Shown piece by piece: positions 10,939-21,934 of a DNA stretch of 64,000 nucleotides. The position numbers were made by a program, and so were the translations under genes. The notes beneath the pieces were generated by a model. It searched no databases and was not told the DNA's origin. It saw only the letters and a list, made by a program, of their open reading frames with translations. Source of the stretch: Hemerocallis citrina (Eukaryota; Streptophyta; Magnoliopsida; Asparagales; Asphodelaceae). How positions within the stretch are numbered: position 1 is the stretch's first letter; each line of letters opens with the position of its first letter. The DNA lies in the NCBI GenBank assembly GCA_017893485.1, contig CM030367.1, positions 138,698,388 through 138,762,387 of the forward strand, written 5' to 3'.

Positions 10939-11610
10939 ACAAGACTCGCTTTTCCAAAAAGCAAGTCTTATACAAAGCTCATCGCTTTCCCAGAAAGCGA
11001 GTCTTTAGCCTGTAGGTTTTTATCAATAGGCCCAAGACTCGCTTTCTCAGAAAGCGAGTTTGGTACAAATAGACTCGGTGTTTAGGAAAGCGAGTCTTGA
11101 GTCCAGTGTTTTCCAGAGATCAATACTTCTCTGGTTTTCGCCTAATCCACATAGTTGCTTTTCGAGAAAGCGTGGAAGTATTGACTAGGCTCGCTTTTTC
11201 AGAAAGCGAGTCTTGAGTCTGCTGGCAAAAAAGATACAGGCCCAAGACTTGCTTTTTCAGAAAGCGAGTTTGGTACAAATAGACTCGGTGTTTGGGAAAG
11301 CGAGTCTTGAGTCCAGTGTTTTCCAGAGATCAATACTTCTCTAGTTTCACAGTCGCTTTCTCAGAATCCGTGGAACTAATGACTAGACTCGCTTTCTTCA
11401 GTCTGCTGGCAAAAAGAATACAGACCCAAGACTCACGTTTTCAAAAAGCGAGTCTGGGTATCAACACCGCACTTTTTCGAAAAGCGACTGTTGAGTTTGC
11501 TTGTTTCCCAGAGGATAGCTCACCTCTGGAATTGCAGAATACAACACTCACTTTTTGAAAAAGAGGGGTGTTTATTCCTAGACTCGCTTTTTCAGAAAGC
11601 GAGTCTTGCT
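10939..11610. repeat. Central palindrome array of MULE copy 2
   Basis: At least a dozen complete or decayed palindromes of the core cgctttctcagaaagcg type run from 10943 to 11605. A partial tandem duplication is present: cagaaagcgagtttggtaca and the following block recur near 11051 and 11260. It occupies the same position, between convergent genes, as 2326-2993 in copy 1, but the units are rearranged and more mutated. Confidence 0.85.
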
Positions 11611-12065
11611 CTGTATGCTGAAGAACCCAATATCTGATCTCTTGGTGGGACAAAAATTCATGACACACTACTCCAGCATCAACCACAACTTATATTTGAC
11701 ATCAAATTCCAAAAACATCTCACACCATTTCTACTTCCACATTTCAACTTAAAACCGAATCGCACAACATCCACATTTCAACTTAAAACCAAAACCCACA
11801 TTTCAACCACAATCCACATTTCATCTATACCATATCTCAGCAAAATCCAAAAAAATTCACAAAACCTTAAAACTAAAACACCGCATTCACACACCCCATA
11901 CCAAATTTTGAATTTCATTGATTCCACTTTTGAAAAGTTGATTACAATACTGAGATACACAATAAGTTACATTATAATTACAACCAAAAAATTACATAAT
12001 CAAAATATGAAGTCGCTTCACGGGTCCGGGGTGAACAATGTGGGAGGTCTCCGTTGCCTCTTACC
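11611..12065. other. Spacer between array and PMD pseudogene
   Basis: AT-rich, with imperfect repeats of ccacatttcaac near 11730-11820. It is probably the 3' UTR side of the minus-strand PMD gene. No coding region is seen. Confidence 0.4.
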
Positions 12066-14221
12066 TCACGGTGATGGAGTTTTCTGTGTCACTCCGGACA
12101 TTATTATCGGCTCCTCTTCCTCTTGTTGTTCTGCCCCCTGTACTTGGATTTCATCCTCTTCAACTTCATCCTCTTGTTCTTCCTCATTTGTAGGCCGATG
12201 TGGTGGTTTACGGGAAACTCTTTTCATACGAGGAGCACGTGCGCTGGTCCGATAAGCGGGAGTGTTTAGGATAGCAACGAGGGTTGCCCCCTCTCCCACC
12301 GCATCAGCTTGTACTCGACAGGACGTCAGCATCTCGCGTGCGAAGTCCTTAACCGCATCGGCTACGTTGCTACTCAGTACAGCTGCACATTTCTTGTTCA
12401 TACTTCAAGTCTGGGCCATCTACAAAATATAATAAGTTGGACTTTGTAGTTCCACTACATGTATACTTGTAAATCAAAATATTATACTGACATCTGATAA
12501 ATTTAATAGTACTAAAAAACTTACAATCGTACGAATAGTCGATGCCTTTGGTTGAAACATAGGCAAATGCATTGAATGTAGATCTACTGGTTCTGCTGCC
12601 GGTCGACGTATCGGTACCACCACGCCTGCTGGAGTCTGCCCTGTCGGAGAGATGTATCGCCTTGTCATCCTCCCATACCAGCCCATATAGTTCTCGTGCA
12701 CGACTCAATCAAATGGAGGAATGTTCTGGATGATTTCATCAAACCTGTGTAGATTCCATCTCTCTACATATGTCGAGAAGCTGGCGGCCCAATTATGTCA
12801 TGTTTGACGACCCATTCCAGTAATTTTATGCATGTCCGCATTAAATGGTTCGGCTACCGGAATCGCCTGCTGTAGACCAAACTGTTGTAGTACTCTGTTC
12901 ACATAATAGAACTCAACTGTGCTAAAGTTGATCAGTGGTGCTTTTGTTAGCCAAAAATCTCGCCTATACTGGGAAATGAGCGGCAGTCGAGCTAGACGCG
13001 CCTCCATGTAGGGCATCCACACTACGCAATTATCTGCCAACCTGTCCAACTCATCATGGAAGTAGGTCAGGCACCTGTTGGGATTGGCAGTCCAAGTAAG
13101 GTTACCGGACCAGTACACACCAAGAGGAGGGAGCATGAGCTGGTCCTCGGGGAGATGGATCTAGTTGGGTGATTATTTCCTAACTACAGGATGTCCAACG
13201 TGGATACGCTCCCAACTCCACACTTGAAGCAATATCATCGATCCATTCATCTGTACGGACCCGAGACTACACAGGCACAAACTCCTGTAGAGGGATGCCA
13301 AGGCAGCACTACCCCAACTGTACTGGCTGACTCGTCCTAGATCTGCAATAAGCGGGAGGTACATCAAGGGGACAGAATGTCCGCTGGAATTAGGGAATAA
13401 CACACCTCCAAAAAGAGTCAGAATGTAAGCCCTGCAGTAGCAATGGACCTCCTCTTCAGTCGAATCATCTCTCAATCGGTCCTTGAATTTTTCCTTTAAC
13501 CACTTCAACCGAATCTGTTTCCCATTAACTACCCCAGTCTCCACTTCGATACCAAGATATTGTTCTACTAAATAAGCAGGGTCGAAGTCCATTGATCCTG
13601 TCACCGCCTGCCCATCTACCGGAAGGCCGGTGAGTACTGAAACATCCTGCAACGAAACAGTCATCTCCCTAACTGTAAGGTGGAAGCTGTGTGTCTCAGG
13701 ACGCCATCTCTCGAGAAGTGCTGTAAGCAGTGGCCGATCGCACTTGATGCCGCTCATCAGTGCAATACCGTAGAGTCCGCAATCCCTTAAGATCTGGTGA
13801 ATCTGTGGGTGCATAGGGAGTGGATGACCCCTACGGAATGTACACTCCTTCGAATTGCCTTCCCACACATCTCTAGAACGATGGTGCGACTGAAGAGTAA
13901 GAAGAGCGGAGTTGAGGGGACCTGGACCTCCAAGGGGAATAGTAGATGAAGAAGGGGCTGGAAAAGAAGTACCAGCCACATTTGGGTTAATTGGGACCTG
14001 CAAAACAATATTTACATCAGCAAAGAAATATAACATTTAATTGTATGATAATGAAATAAATCGAATGTAGAAAACTATAAGCTTACATTAGTACGTGCGG
14101 TGCCACCACGACGACCACCACGTCCACCACGAGGAGGTGGGCCGAAAGATGTACGTGGTCCATCGCCACGATTGGGTCTACTACTAGATCCTACCTCCAC
14201 ATTTCTCCTAGTCCGTGACAT
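12066..14221 (-). pseudogene. PMD-protein pseudogene of MULE copy 2, three exons
   Basis: Exon 1 is 14221-14087 (45 codons, MSRTRRNVEV..., RG-rich), with donor gtaagc. Exon 2 is 13997-12525, starting at acceptor ttttgcag. Exon 3 is 12419-12066, with donor gtaagt and acceptor ttttgtag conserved relative to copy 1. The reading frame matches the copy 1 protein but is interrupted: two stops near 13173-13152 (after GHPVVRK), one after ITGMGRQT (about 12798), one near 12707, and one early in exon 3 (MAQT then tga). This copy supplies the first exon missing from the window for copy 1. The splice sites are intact although the frame is not. Confidence 0.9.
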
Positions 14222-14854
14222 TTTTCTAAAAATAGAGTATCCTACAACTAAAAGCAATCGTTATTAACAATACCAAAATATAAAACCAAGAAATATAGAA
14301 CACATACGAACATACAATTATTAATAACTATATCCTAATTTTACTCACAAATTCTACATTTATCCACTTTTTCAAAATTTATAGACCTCCACTTCCACCG
14401 ATTATCCAAAATTTACACCCTAATTACCCCAAAATTTTATACCGAATTATACACAATTTCAACGACGATGCAAATTGTACCTCCAATAATATCAACCAAT
14501 TTCTAACTAAATAATTCTAAATATATATACAACATTAGAAAATATAGAGTTTGAGAAATATACCACAATCTTCGCGCAAGAATCGAACCACGAGAAATAC
14601 CCCCAAATCGTTCAACCCCCTTTTTGAAGAACGCCACCGCAATCACCAAAAAAATCGAAAGAACCAGCAAACACAAAGTGGGCAATTGGACTGGAATGAG
14701 ATAATGAAGAATTTAGGAGTGACTCGACAACTAATCTGATGGAATAGGGCCTTAAATCGAAGAATTTCGACGATGGGTTAGGGTTTCGCGAGCGAAGAGG
14801 GAGAAAGAAAATAGGAATAGTGAGATCTGTTTGGGGGTGGGGGGTTTAAGTCCC
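14222..14854. promoter_or_regulatory. Upstream region of PMD pseudogene
   Basis: About 630 bp of AT-rich DNA lie between the PMD start and the right terminal repeat. It presumably holds the promoter and 5' UTR. The segment 14767-14850 resembles the transposase-side leader of the element (gatgggttagggtttcgcga), so the inverted repeat similarity extends inward here. No gene is seen. Confidence 0.4.
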
Positions 14855-15167
14855 AAATGACACTCGCTTTTTGAAAAAGCGAGTGTGGGATAATTCCCCC
14901 CGCTTTTTCAAAAAGCGAGTGTTGCTGGGCAAAAAAGGCCAAAACTCGCTTTTTGAAAAGGCGAGTGTGGTATAATCCCTCACGGTTTTTCAAAAAGCGA
15001 GTCTTAGGTTTCTAATTTTCTGAAACCTAAGACTCACTTTTTGTAAAAGCGTGCGAGATTATACCACACTGACTTTTTCAAAAAGCGAGTGGGGCGTTTA
15101 GGGAATAAAAAAAACAGGTCGGTTGGGGAAAAACATCCAAAAAAAGGGTCATTTTGGGAAAAAATTC
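14855..15167. repeat. Right terminal inverted repeat of MULE copy 2
   Basis: Palindromes of the actcgcttttt type lie at about 14861-15092, followed by the inverted terminus ending gggaaaaaattc at 15167. It is the reverse complement of 7492-7805 with scattered substitutions. Confidence 0.9.
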
Positions 15168-15176
15168 CTCTAAACA
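15168..15176. repeat. 9-bp target site duplication, right (MULE copy 2)
   Basis: ctctaaaca, identical to 7483-7491. Confidence 0.95.
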
Positions 15177-15695
15177 AACCCCCTTGCCCTTCTTGAGCTA
15201 ATTAGCTCTTTGACCCTATTTTTGAAAATATTTATCGAAATGAACCAGGTCTGAAAATAATTTCACTTGTGACCCAGTTTGTATTTAAATTTCTGTGACA
15301 CATTTCTTATAATATTTTTTATAAGACATGTGACCTTTTATTAAATTCTAAGAGTTTTTAGGTTTTGGGATAATTGCTATTTTTATATTAAATATTTAGT
15401 TTCTTATTCTACATGTTATATGTGAAAAATTATAGAAATTAAGTAAAAAATTACTTACTCTGAACTGGCTCTGATACCAGCTAAATGTGAGGCGTAAAAT
15501 CACCTGAAAAGATAAATAAACAGAGTATCAAAAAACTTCAAAGATGATATCCTTCTGTAAAATAATATTATTGAAAATAACGTGCATTATCTATATCAAA
15601 GATATTAAAGTCATCAAGCATAACTTCAAAATTTCTCATAGTTTCTTATTTTGTTTCCGATACTTTACTATTACTATCATATGGGGGTTCTTCGG
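15177..15695 (-). other. Endogenous pararetrovirus segment with Met-tRNA primer site
   Basis: AT-rich sequence just outside the Tat element insertion. On the minus strand, 15479-15462 reads tggtatcagagccagttc, matching the initiator-Met-tRNA primer-binding site used by caulimovirids. In viral sense this lies downstream of the TAV-like and other viral remnants at 32043-39240, once the Tat element is removed. That is where a circular genome's intergenic region and primer site would fall. The far boundary toward 15177 is unclear. Confidence 0.6.
15691..15695. repeat. 5-bp target site duplication of Tat element, left
   Basis: ttcgg, identical to 32038-32042. Confidence 0.92.
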
Positions 15696-16285
15696 TGTTA
15701 CCGCTGATTTCGGTGTGGGGGTAAACAGATGAGATTTGTGAGTTCGAGAAAACCTGAACAGCAGATCCAAGCCTTCCAATTCCTGCCGCAACCTGCAAGA
15801 AAGTGCGAGACACCGGGGTTGATTCCGGCGACGCACCCTCCGACGCTCTTGTCAGTAACCAGTGGTGATTAAAGAAAGAGCTTAACGTGGAAAAAGAGTG
15901 ATTACCTGGTCACTGTGGTAGAGGGAAGGTATTTATAGTCGCCAGGGGAGTGATTAGGGAATTGATTCCCTGTGTAACTGCCAGGAGTACAATCCTCACA
16001 GTCTGTTTAGGAAACTAACCCCTGATTCCCGGTGAGAGTAAATCAGGCCCGTTGACTTGGTCAAATCAGTGGCCCTGATTTGTCTCCTGTTGGTTTAGGT
16101 TCGCCTTGGGTCGGGACCCATATCCAATTGGTGTGGATCCATTTGTGGGTTACTGGATCTATGAGAAGGAGGTCCAGTACCCGCTTTGGATCCATTTGCA
16201 TGTGAAATTACCGTTTTACCCCCGAGCTTCAAGATTCGCGCCCAATCTGGACGGTTCCGATTTAACCCCATTTTTAGCCGTATCA
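15696..16285 (-). repeat. 3' LTR of Tat element
   Basis: 590 bp, on the plus strand tgttaccgctg ... gccgtatca. It pairs with 31448-32037. Confidence 0.95.
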
Positions 16286-16299
16286 CGAGCCCCCCACTC
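16286..16299 (-). promoter_or_regulatory. Polypurine tract of Tat element
   Basis: On the minus strand, ggagtggggggctcg lies directly against the 3' LTR start (tgatac). This is the expected place for the plus-strand primer. Confidence 0.75.
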
Positions 16300-16699
16300 C
16301 TAAAGGCTGAGTGTGATCAACCTTTGAGGAGTAGTTTAACTGTTTTGGTGGCTAGTGGAGTTGTATCGGAGTCCAAATGGAGGAGTTTGAATCTCGAAGG
16401 GGGTAGTGAGGTGATTTTTTGATGCCATGTGCTGTTCTCTAGCCATATCGAGTATTTGGCGGCTTTTATTTATTTTTTCGGATTATTTATTTAATTTTGC
16501 GATGTGTTTACTAATTGTTCGGGGGCCTTAACAGTACGTTCTAGGCAATAATTGTTCGTTCTGGGGCTCAAAAATATACCCTCGAATTTTTAATTATTTT
16601 CTAGAATTTTTAATTAATTTTCCCGAATTTTTAGCAATTTTCTCGCAATTTTTAAATAAATAAAACGATTTAAATAAATAAAAAATAATTTTAAATACC
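16300..16699. other. Unique 3' non-coding part of Tat element
   Basis: No open frame of note. AT-rich, with short repeats of tttttaattaatttt about 16580-16680. Confidence 0.5.
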
Positions 16700-17765
16700 G
16701 ATTTATGACGTGGCTCGATCTGGGCCGTTGATCATGGACGGGCGTGAATTTTTGAGAGATCCAACGGTTGTTATCGCTCGGAAGCTTTTTTCTCCGTTTG
16801 CGAGCTCGGGAAGGCGCTTGCTCGGCAGCCGACCGGAGGGATAGGGTTCGGCAGGCCGAGCGACGTGGCGCGATCTGAGCTGTCGGATGATGGTGTGAAT
16901 CCCAAGAAAATGCTATCTTGTCTTTTAGCGCACGTGGCCCAATCTGGACCGTTCATCATTAGAAGCACGAATTTCTGAGAGATCCAACGGTCGTAGTAGC
17001 TCGGTGTCTTTTTTCTCCGTTTGCGAGCTCGGGAAGGCACCTGCTCGGCGGCCGACCGAAGGCATGGGGGTTCGGCAGTCCGTGCGACGTGGCGTAACCT
17101 GAGCCGTTGGATGGCGACGCGCATCTCGAGACGGGCACATTTCTCAAGAAAACACTATCTTGTCATTTAATGTCCTCGGCGAGATCTGGGCCGTCTGATC
17201 GAGATCTTACACGAAAGTTGAGGAGAAAGTGAGTTTTTCCCGTTTGCAGGATCGGAAAGGCACTTGCTCGGCAACCGACCGAAGGCATGGGGATTCGACA
17301 GTCCGAGCGACATGGCGCAATCTGAGCCGTTGGATGGCGGCGCGCATCTCAAGACGGGCACATTTCTCAAGAAAACACTATCTTGTCGTTTAGTGTCCTC
17401 GGCGAGATCTGGGCCGTCTGATCGAGATCTGACACGAAAGTTGAGGAGAAAGTGAGTTTTCTCCGTTTGTAGGATCGAAAAGGCACTTGCTCGGCAGCTG
17501 ACTGAAGGCATGGGGATTCGGCAGTCCCAGCGACGTGGCGCAATCTGAGCCATTGGATGGCGGCGCGCATCTCAAGACGGGCACATTTCTCAAGAAAACA
17601 CTATCTTGTCGTTTAGTGTCCTCGGCGAGATCTGGGCCGTCTGATCGAGATCTGACACGAAAGTTGAGGAGAAAGTGAGTTTTCTCCGTTTGCAGGATCG
17701 GAAAGGCACTTGCCGGAAGCCGACCGAAGGCATGGGGATTCGGCAGTCCGAGCGACGCGGCGCAA
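16700..17765. repeat. Tandem repeat array, 223-bp units plus diverged copies
   Basis: gtcctcggcgagatctgggc recurs near 17172, 17395 and 17618, giving a 223-bp period across about 17150-17765. More diverged copies fill 16700-17150, with isolated copies at about 18780-18990 and 23600-23830. The recurring core is acgtggcgcaatctgagccg. Small open frames here shift from unit to unit and are not genes. Confidence 0.85.
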
Positions 17766-17989
17766 CGGGTTTCGAGACGATCCTGTTCCCAAGGGTATTA
17801 ATGGTCCCCCGGGGTTTGTGCGGCGTTCCATCTTCCCGGGGTCATTAAGAATGGTTCCCTCAATTAATGCGTGGCGTTTCAACTTTCGAGGGTCATAATG
17901 GCCAGATCTTGGAGGATAGCTTATAAGTATCCCACTCCCTTTGTCATTTTTAATCGCAGCAATGTAGAGTTTTAGCTCTCGGGGGCATC

Positions 17990-18570
17990 TGCTTCGGGTG
18001 GTTGCTCTTCGGAAGGACGGGTGGTCGTTCTTCCACCATGGTCTTCTCCTGAATCTGACGGCCCCAAAGTGGATGTCAGGGTCGGGGGAGATCATGGTGG
18101 AAGAAGTGATGATCAAAGTCCGGATTCGAGGGACCATGTGTTTCGGAAGGACGGGGGGTCGCTCTTCCGCCAAGATCTTCTCCTGACTCTGACGGCCCGG
18201 GTGGAGGTGTCAGGGTTAGGGGAGATCTTGGCAGAAGGGTTGACTGCCGAAGTCCAGATCCGAGGGGCGATGTGCCTCGATAGGACGGGTGGTCGTTCTT
18301 CCATAATGATCTTCTCCCGATTCTGAGTGCTCCGATGTGGGTGTCAGGGTCGGGGAAGGTCATGGTAGAAGAGGTGATGACCTAAGTCCGGAACCGAGGG
18401 ATGAGTTTGCTTCGGAAGGACGGGTGGTCGTTCTTCCACCATGATCTTCTCCCGATTCTGAGTCCTCCGATGTGGGTGTCAGGGTCGGGGAAGGTCATGG
18501 TAGAAGAGGTGATGACCCAAGTCCGGATCCGAGGGACTGCAGTAGCTTCGGAATGATGGGTCTCTTCCCA
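17990..18570. repeat. Tandem repeat array, about 134-bp units, four copies
   Basis: ggacgggtggtcgttcttcc and variants start near 18015, 18149, 18283 and 18418. Each unit carries gtcagggtcggggaggtcat-like sequence and a tccggatccgaggg-like sequence. It is unrelated in sequence to the 223-bp array beside it. Confidence 0.82.
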
Positions 18571-19160
18571 TCTCTGTCTTCCATCCGGACTGACGGCTTC
18601 CGATGGTTGCCAGCCCGAAGGAGTTAGAGATGGGGGGTGTGCCGATCTGCTTTTGACCGGGCCCCATGGGTCGGCGGAACACCGACCGAGACCTGGGGCC
18701 TGGGGGGCTCGCCGAGGGCGGTGCCTTAAAACTTTGAATCTAAATTTTTTCTGGCTCCTTCAGATAGACTTGAGACGTCCGAGTGTACGATTATCCGAGC
18801 GACGTGGCGCAATCTGAGTCGTTAGATGTTGTGGAGAATCTCGAGACGGGCTCAGTTCCCAAGAAAATGCTATCTTGTCGTTTAGCATCGCTGGCGAGAT
18901 CTGAGCCGTCTGATCGAGATCCTACACGAAAGTTGAGGAGAAAGTGGGTTTTCTCCATTTGCAGGCTCGGAATGGTGCTTGCTCGGTCGCCGACCGGGCC
19001 CTTTGCCGCTGGGCTCGGATTGCATGTAATTTGGATTCAGACCCTGTGGTGCCGAGCTACTTGACTTGGTGGGAGGACAAAGTCGTGTTGGGCCTTCGTA
19101 ACGTTTCGAGAGCGGCCCAAAAGTCGCGTCCTTACGTTTGGAAGTCCAAGGGACGTTCTT
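18571..19160. other. Spacer with one 223-bp-type repeat copy, upstream of accessory gene
   Basis: 18780-18990 is a diverged copy of the 223-bp repeat. The rest is GC-rich unique sequence likely to include the accessory gene's promoter. No gene is seen. Confidence 0.45.
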
Positions 19161-19167
19161 CTTTTAC

Positions 19168-19174
19168 TATAAAT
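19168..19174 (+). promoter_or_regulatory. TATA box of antisense accessory gene
   Basis: tataaat sits in ctataaatcttcacc, 193 nt upstream of the ATG at 19367. It is followed by a CT-rich leader (actctctctctcc) typical of plant transcription starts. This supports an independent promoter facing away from gag-pol. Confidence 0.6.
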
Positions 19175-19366
19175 CTTCACCCCCCCTTAATCCAAGTCTC
19201 ATTATTCACTTTTACTCTCTCTCTCCAGTTTTTACTTTCACCTTCGAAGTTTTTAGCTCCTTGGTGGTGGTGCTAGCTGTCGCGGCGAGGCGTTCTCTTT
19301 CTCCGGTGAACTTTTCCGACCGTAGCTATCACTTCAAGGTCAGTCTCCTTCCCCTTTCTTTAGAAA

Positions 19367-21698
19367 ATGGTTAAGATTACTTTCTCGGATGAGACCCCTG
19401 CCTCGGAACAAGCCGGAGGCCGAGCAGGCAAAGGGAAGGAGGTAGTGGAGCCGACCGATCAGAGTGTCGTTCGGCCGGACAGGGTGGGTGAAGTAGCCGA
19501 ACCACCTCAGGAGGTCGCGGCAGCGTCCCAAAAGGGTAAAGCGATAGTCACGATCGTCGAGACGTCGAAGACGGCGGGGGCGTTCGGTCGGCAGCCCATT
19601 GCCCTATCGAGCGTGGGAGGCATTTGGGACTATGCTGAGGATATCTTGGAGAAGGTGACCCAAGGCACGGCTAAGTCGGTGGAGGAGAATGAACCGAGAG
19701 AGCTGTCCGAGGTGGACCATACCATCTCGTCTCTTACGGAGGCCGACCTACATCTGATCCAAAAGGGATTCCGGATCCCCACCGAGTACGGGCTGCTCCT
19801 CCCCGGGCCAGGCTTCCGAGCCAATACAAAGTCTTCAACAGATGTGTGCGTCTTTCCTGTCGACTCTCTCATCGCCGGAATCCGCTTTCCCCTTCATCCG
19901 TTCGTAGTTGATGTCTTGAACTGGTACGGTTTGAGCCCCGCCCAGCTGATGCCGAACACCTGGAGGCACGTCATGGTGTTTGTCCTCCGGTGCCAAGAGG
20001 TCGCTGCTTCGCCGAGCATGTTTCTCTTTCGGAGCCTCTACCGACCTTGTCAGCCAAGCCGAAACGAACAGAGGTTCTATCTTTCGCCACGGACGGGCGT
20101 GAAGTTGGTCGAGAACCCGGACTCGATCAAACACTGGAAGGAGAAGTATTTTATCATCCGAGCCCCCACGCCGTGGACGATACCGATAGTTTGGGCGAAG
20201 GATGGGCTGCCCAAGCGAGCCAAGAAGGAGCCGGTGCTGAGTGACGAGGAAACAGAGGTCCACAAGAAGCTCCTCGCTCTGCCAGCGCTAAGCTGGAAAG
20301 ATATTACCGAGGAGGCTCTGTTCCGAGGGGGTCTCAGTCCGATCGACCCTAGTACGCTTCTGGTATTTATACTCTTTGCTTAAAGTTCATGAAAATCTTT
20401 CTAAGTCTTTTCATTCGGTTTGTGCAGAGACAATGAAGATGGATTATAAGGCTTTGATGGCGAAGGCCAGAGCGACGGAGCAGGAGACGAGGAAGAAGAG
20501 GCCTTCGGCGGGGTCTCAGGGTGGCCGAGCCTCGAAGATGCCGTCGGTCGGGAAGAAAAGCGACCCGCAGGAGGCCGTTGCTCTGGGGACCGGCCCCGAG
20601 CAGGAGAAGTCCGCGGCTGCGGATCCGCCAGCTTCCGGTGCGCCGGCGCCAACGGTGGAGGTGGATGCGGCCGGCTCGTCGAGCGATGCGTTCGGCGTGA
20701 AGGAGGTGCTGTCCCTCCAAGTTCCGCCCCTTACCGCCGAAGCGGAGAAGATCTTGATCGAGAGGTACAAGCAGATCTTTGTCCCTGACTGGCAGGTGAT
20801 GAATATTGACGGCTTCTTAGGCGACGGCAACATCTGCATGGAGGCAGTGAGGCACCTGCCGACCCCGAAGGATCGAGCGGCGCTAAAGGCCGGGCTTGCC
20901 GGGGACGCCACGATGCAGATCGCTCGGAACACAATGTCGGTAAGTGGACCGAACTCTTTCTCATCGAAACTTTTTCTGATTTTTTCTAAGTTCTTGGGTT
21001 CGGATTTTGATGGGTTGTTCTATTTTCAGACCCTCTGCCACTTCAACTTCCTGCTCGAGGAGTTTGCAAGCAAGGAACAGGAGTATGAGCGGGAGAGAGT
21101 GGAGCGGGTCAAGGCCACGAAGCTGCTTGATGCCGAGCAACTCCTCTCGGCAAAAAGGGGTGCCGAAGTGGCCGGGCTGGAGAAGCAGCTGGCCGACGCC
21201 ATTCAGCTGTCGAAGGACACAGCGGCCAAGCTCGAGGCTTCGGAGAAGAAGGTTGCCGAACTGAAGGAGGAGCTGGCCAATGCTCGGTCGAAAGCAGAAA
21301 GGGCTCGGAAGAGGGCCGAGAAGATCATGGCCAAACACCGGAGGAAGGTGAAGAAGGTGAAGAAGGCCGTGCAGGAGGAGGCCGTGCAACACATGTTCAA
21401 GAACATGGAGGACGCATACGGTCAAGCCTTGCTCCACGTCGCTGCCAGGAATCCGGGTTTCGACATGTCCTCCTACCATTTCTACGACCCCGTGGAGGGG
21501 GAGGAGGAGGTTCCCCCGGGGATGCTCGACCCCGAGGGACAGACGGACGGTGTCGAAGGCCCGGGCGGGACCGAGGCCGAGGATGGGGAGGATGGCGACT
21601 CCGAGGAGGATAGCGGGAGTGAAGACGAAGACGAGGACGAGGACGAGGACAAGGCCGAGGGGTCGACGGACCCGAACGACAAAATGGTCGACCCCTGA
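19367..21698 (+). CDS. Antisense accessory gene of Tat element (gypsy-type transposon domain + coiled coil)
   Basis: It lies on the strand opposite to gag-pol, downstream of pol. The first part (19367 to about 20360) contains the 'putative gypsy type transposon' domain (Transposase_28 type), with motifs LHLIQKGFRIPTEYG, FPLHPFVVDVLNWYGL and KEKYFIIRAPTPW. The second part (about 20428-21698) is a Ser/Ala/Lys-rich linker, a long heptad-rich coiled coil (about 21060-21400) and an acidic DEDED tail ending MVDP. A clean 90-bp in-frame intron lies at 20940-21029 (gtaagt...ttttcag). An earlier intron must join the two parts. Its acceptor is likely tttgtgcag at 20427, but the obvious donor ctg|gtattt gives the wrong phase, while cta|gtacgc at 20352 keeps the frame. 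Function is unknown. Antisense extra ORFs are an established feature of Tat elements. Confidence 0.72.
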
Positions 21699-21934
21699 CT
21701 TGGTTGCCTCTTTAGTTTTTTGTTGTTTTGTTTCTTTCTGTAAGCCTATCTGCGGACTGGCCACCGCTCTTGTAAAACTTTCTTCTCGGTTTTGAATGAA
21801 AACAGTTTGTTTGGCCAAAATTTATCCAAGTGTTGAGTCTCGGATTTTGTGTTTGATTTGGCGTAGAATTCTCCAAGTGTTGGGTCTCGGATTTATCTAT
21901 GATTTTCAGGTAAAATTCGGTCCGATTACGGAGG

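Larger units (their letters stand above)
7492..15167 (+). mobile_element. Complete MULE copy 2 (7,676 bp), same family as copy 1, inverted
   Basis: Both ends read gaattttttcccaaaatgac + cc inward, and perfect 9-bp duplications flank the element. Inside are a decayed transposase (+), a central palindrome array and a decayed PMD gene (-), in the same convergent layout as copy 1. It is the most precisely delimited element in the window. Both genes carry stops, so it is non-autonomous, but its termini look usable in trans. Confidence 0.95.

Noticed and set aside
16771..18363. Clusters of open frames of 60-186 codons
   Set aside because: They follow the 223-bp and 134-bp tandem repeats and have no consistent protein.
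20961..21818. 285-codon open frame on the minus strand
   Set aside because: It is the complement of the GC-rich coiled-coil coding exon and crosses its intron; it shows only Leu/Gly-rich mirror sequence.
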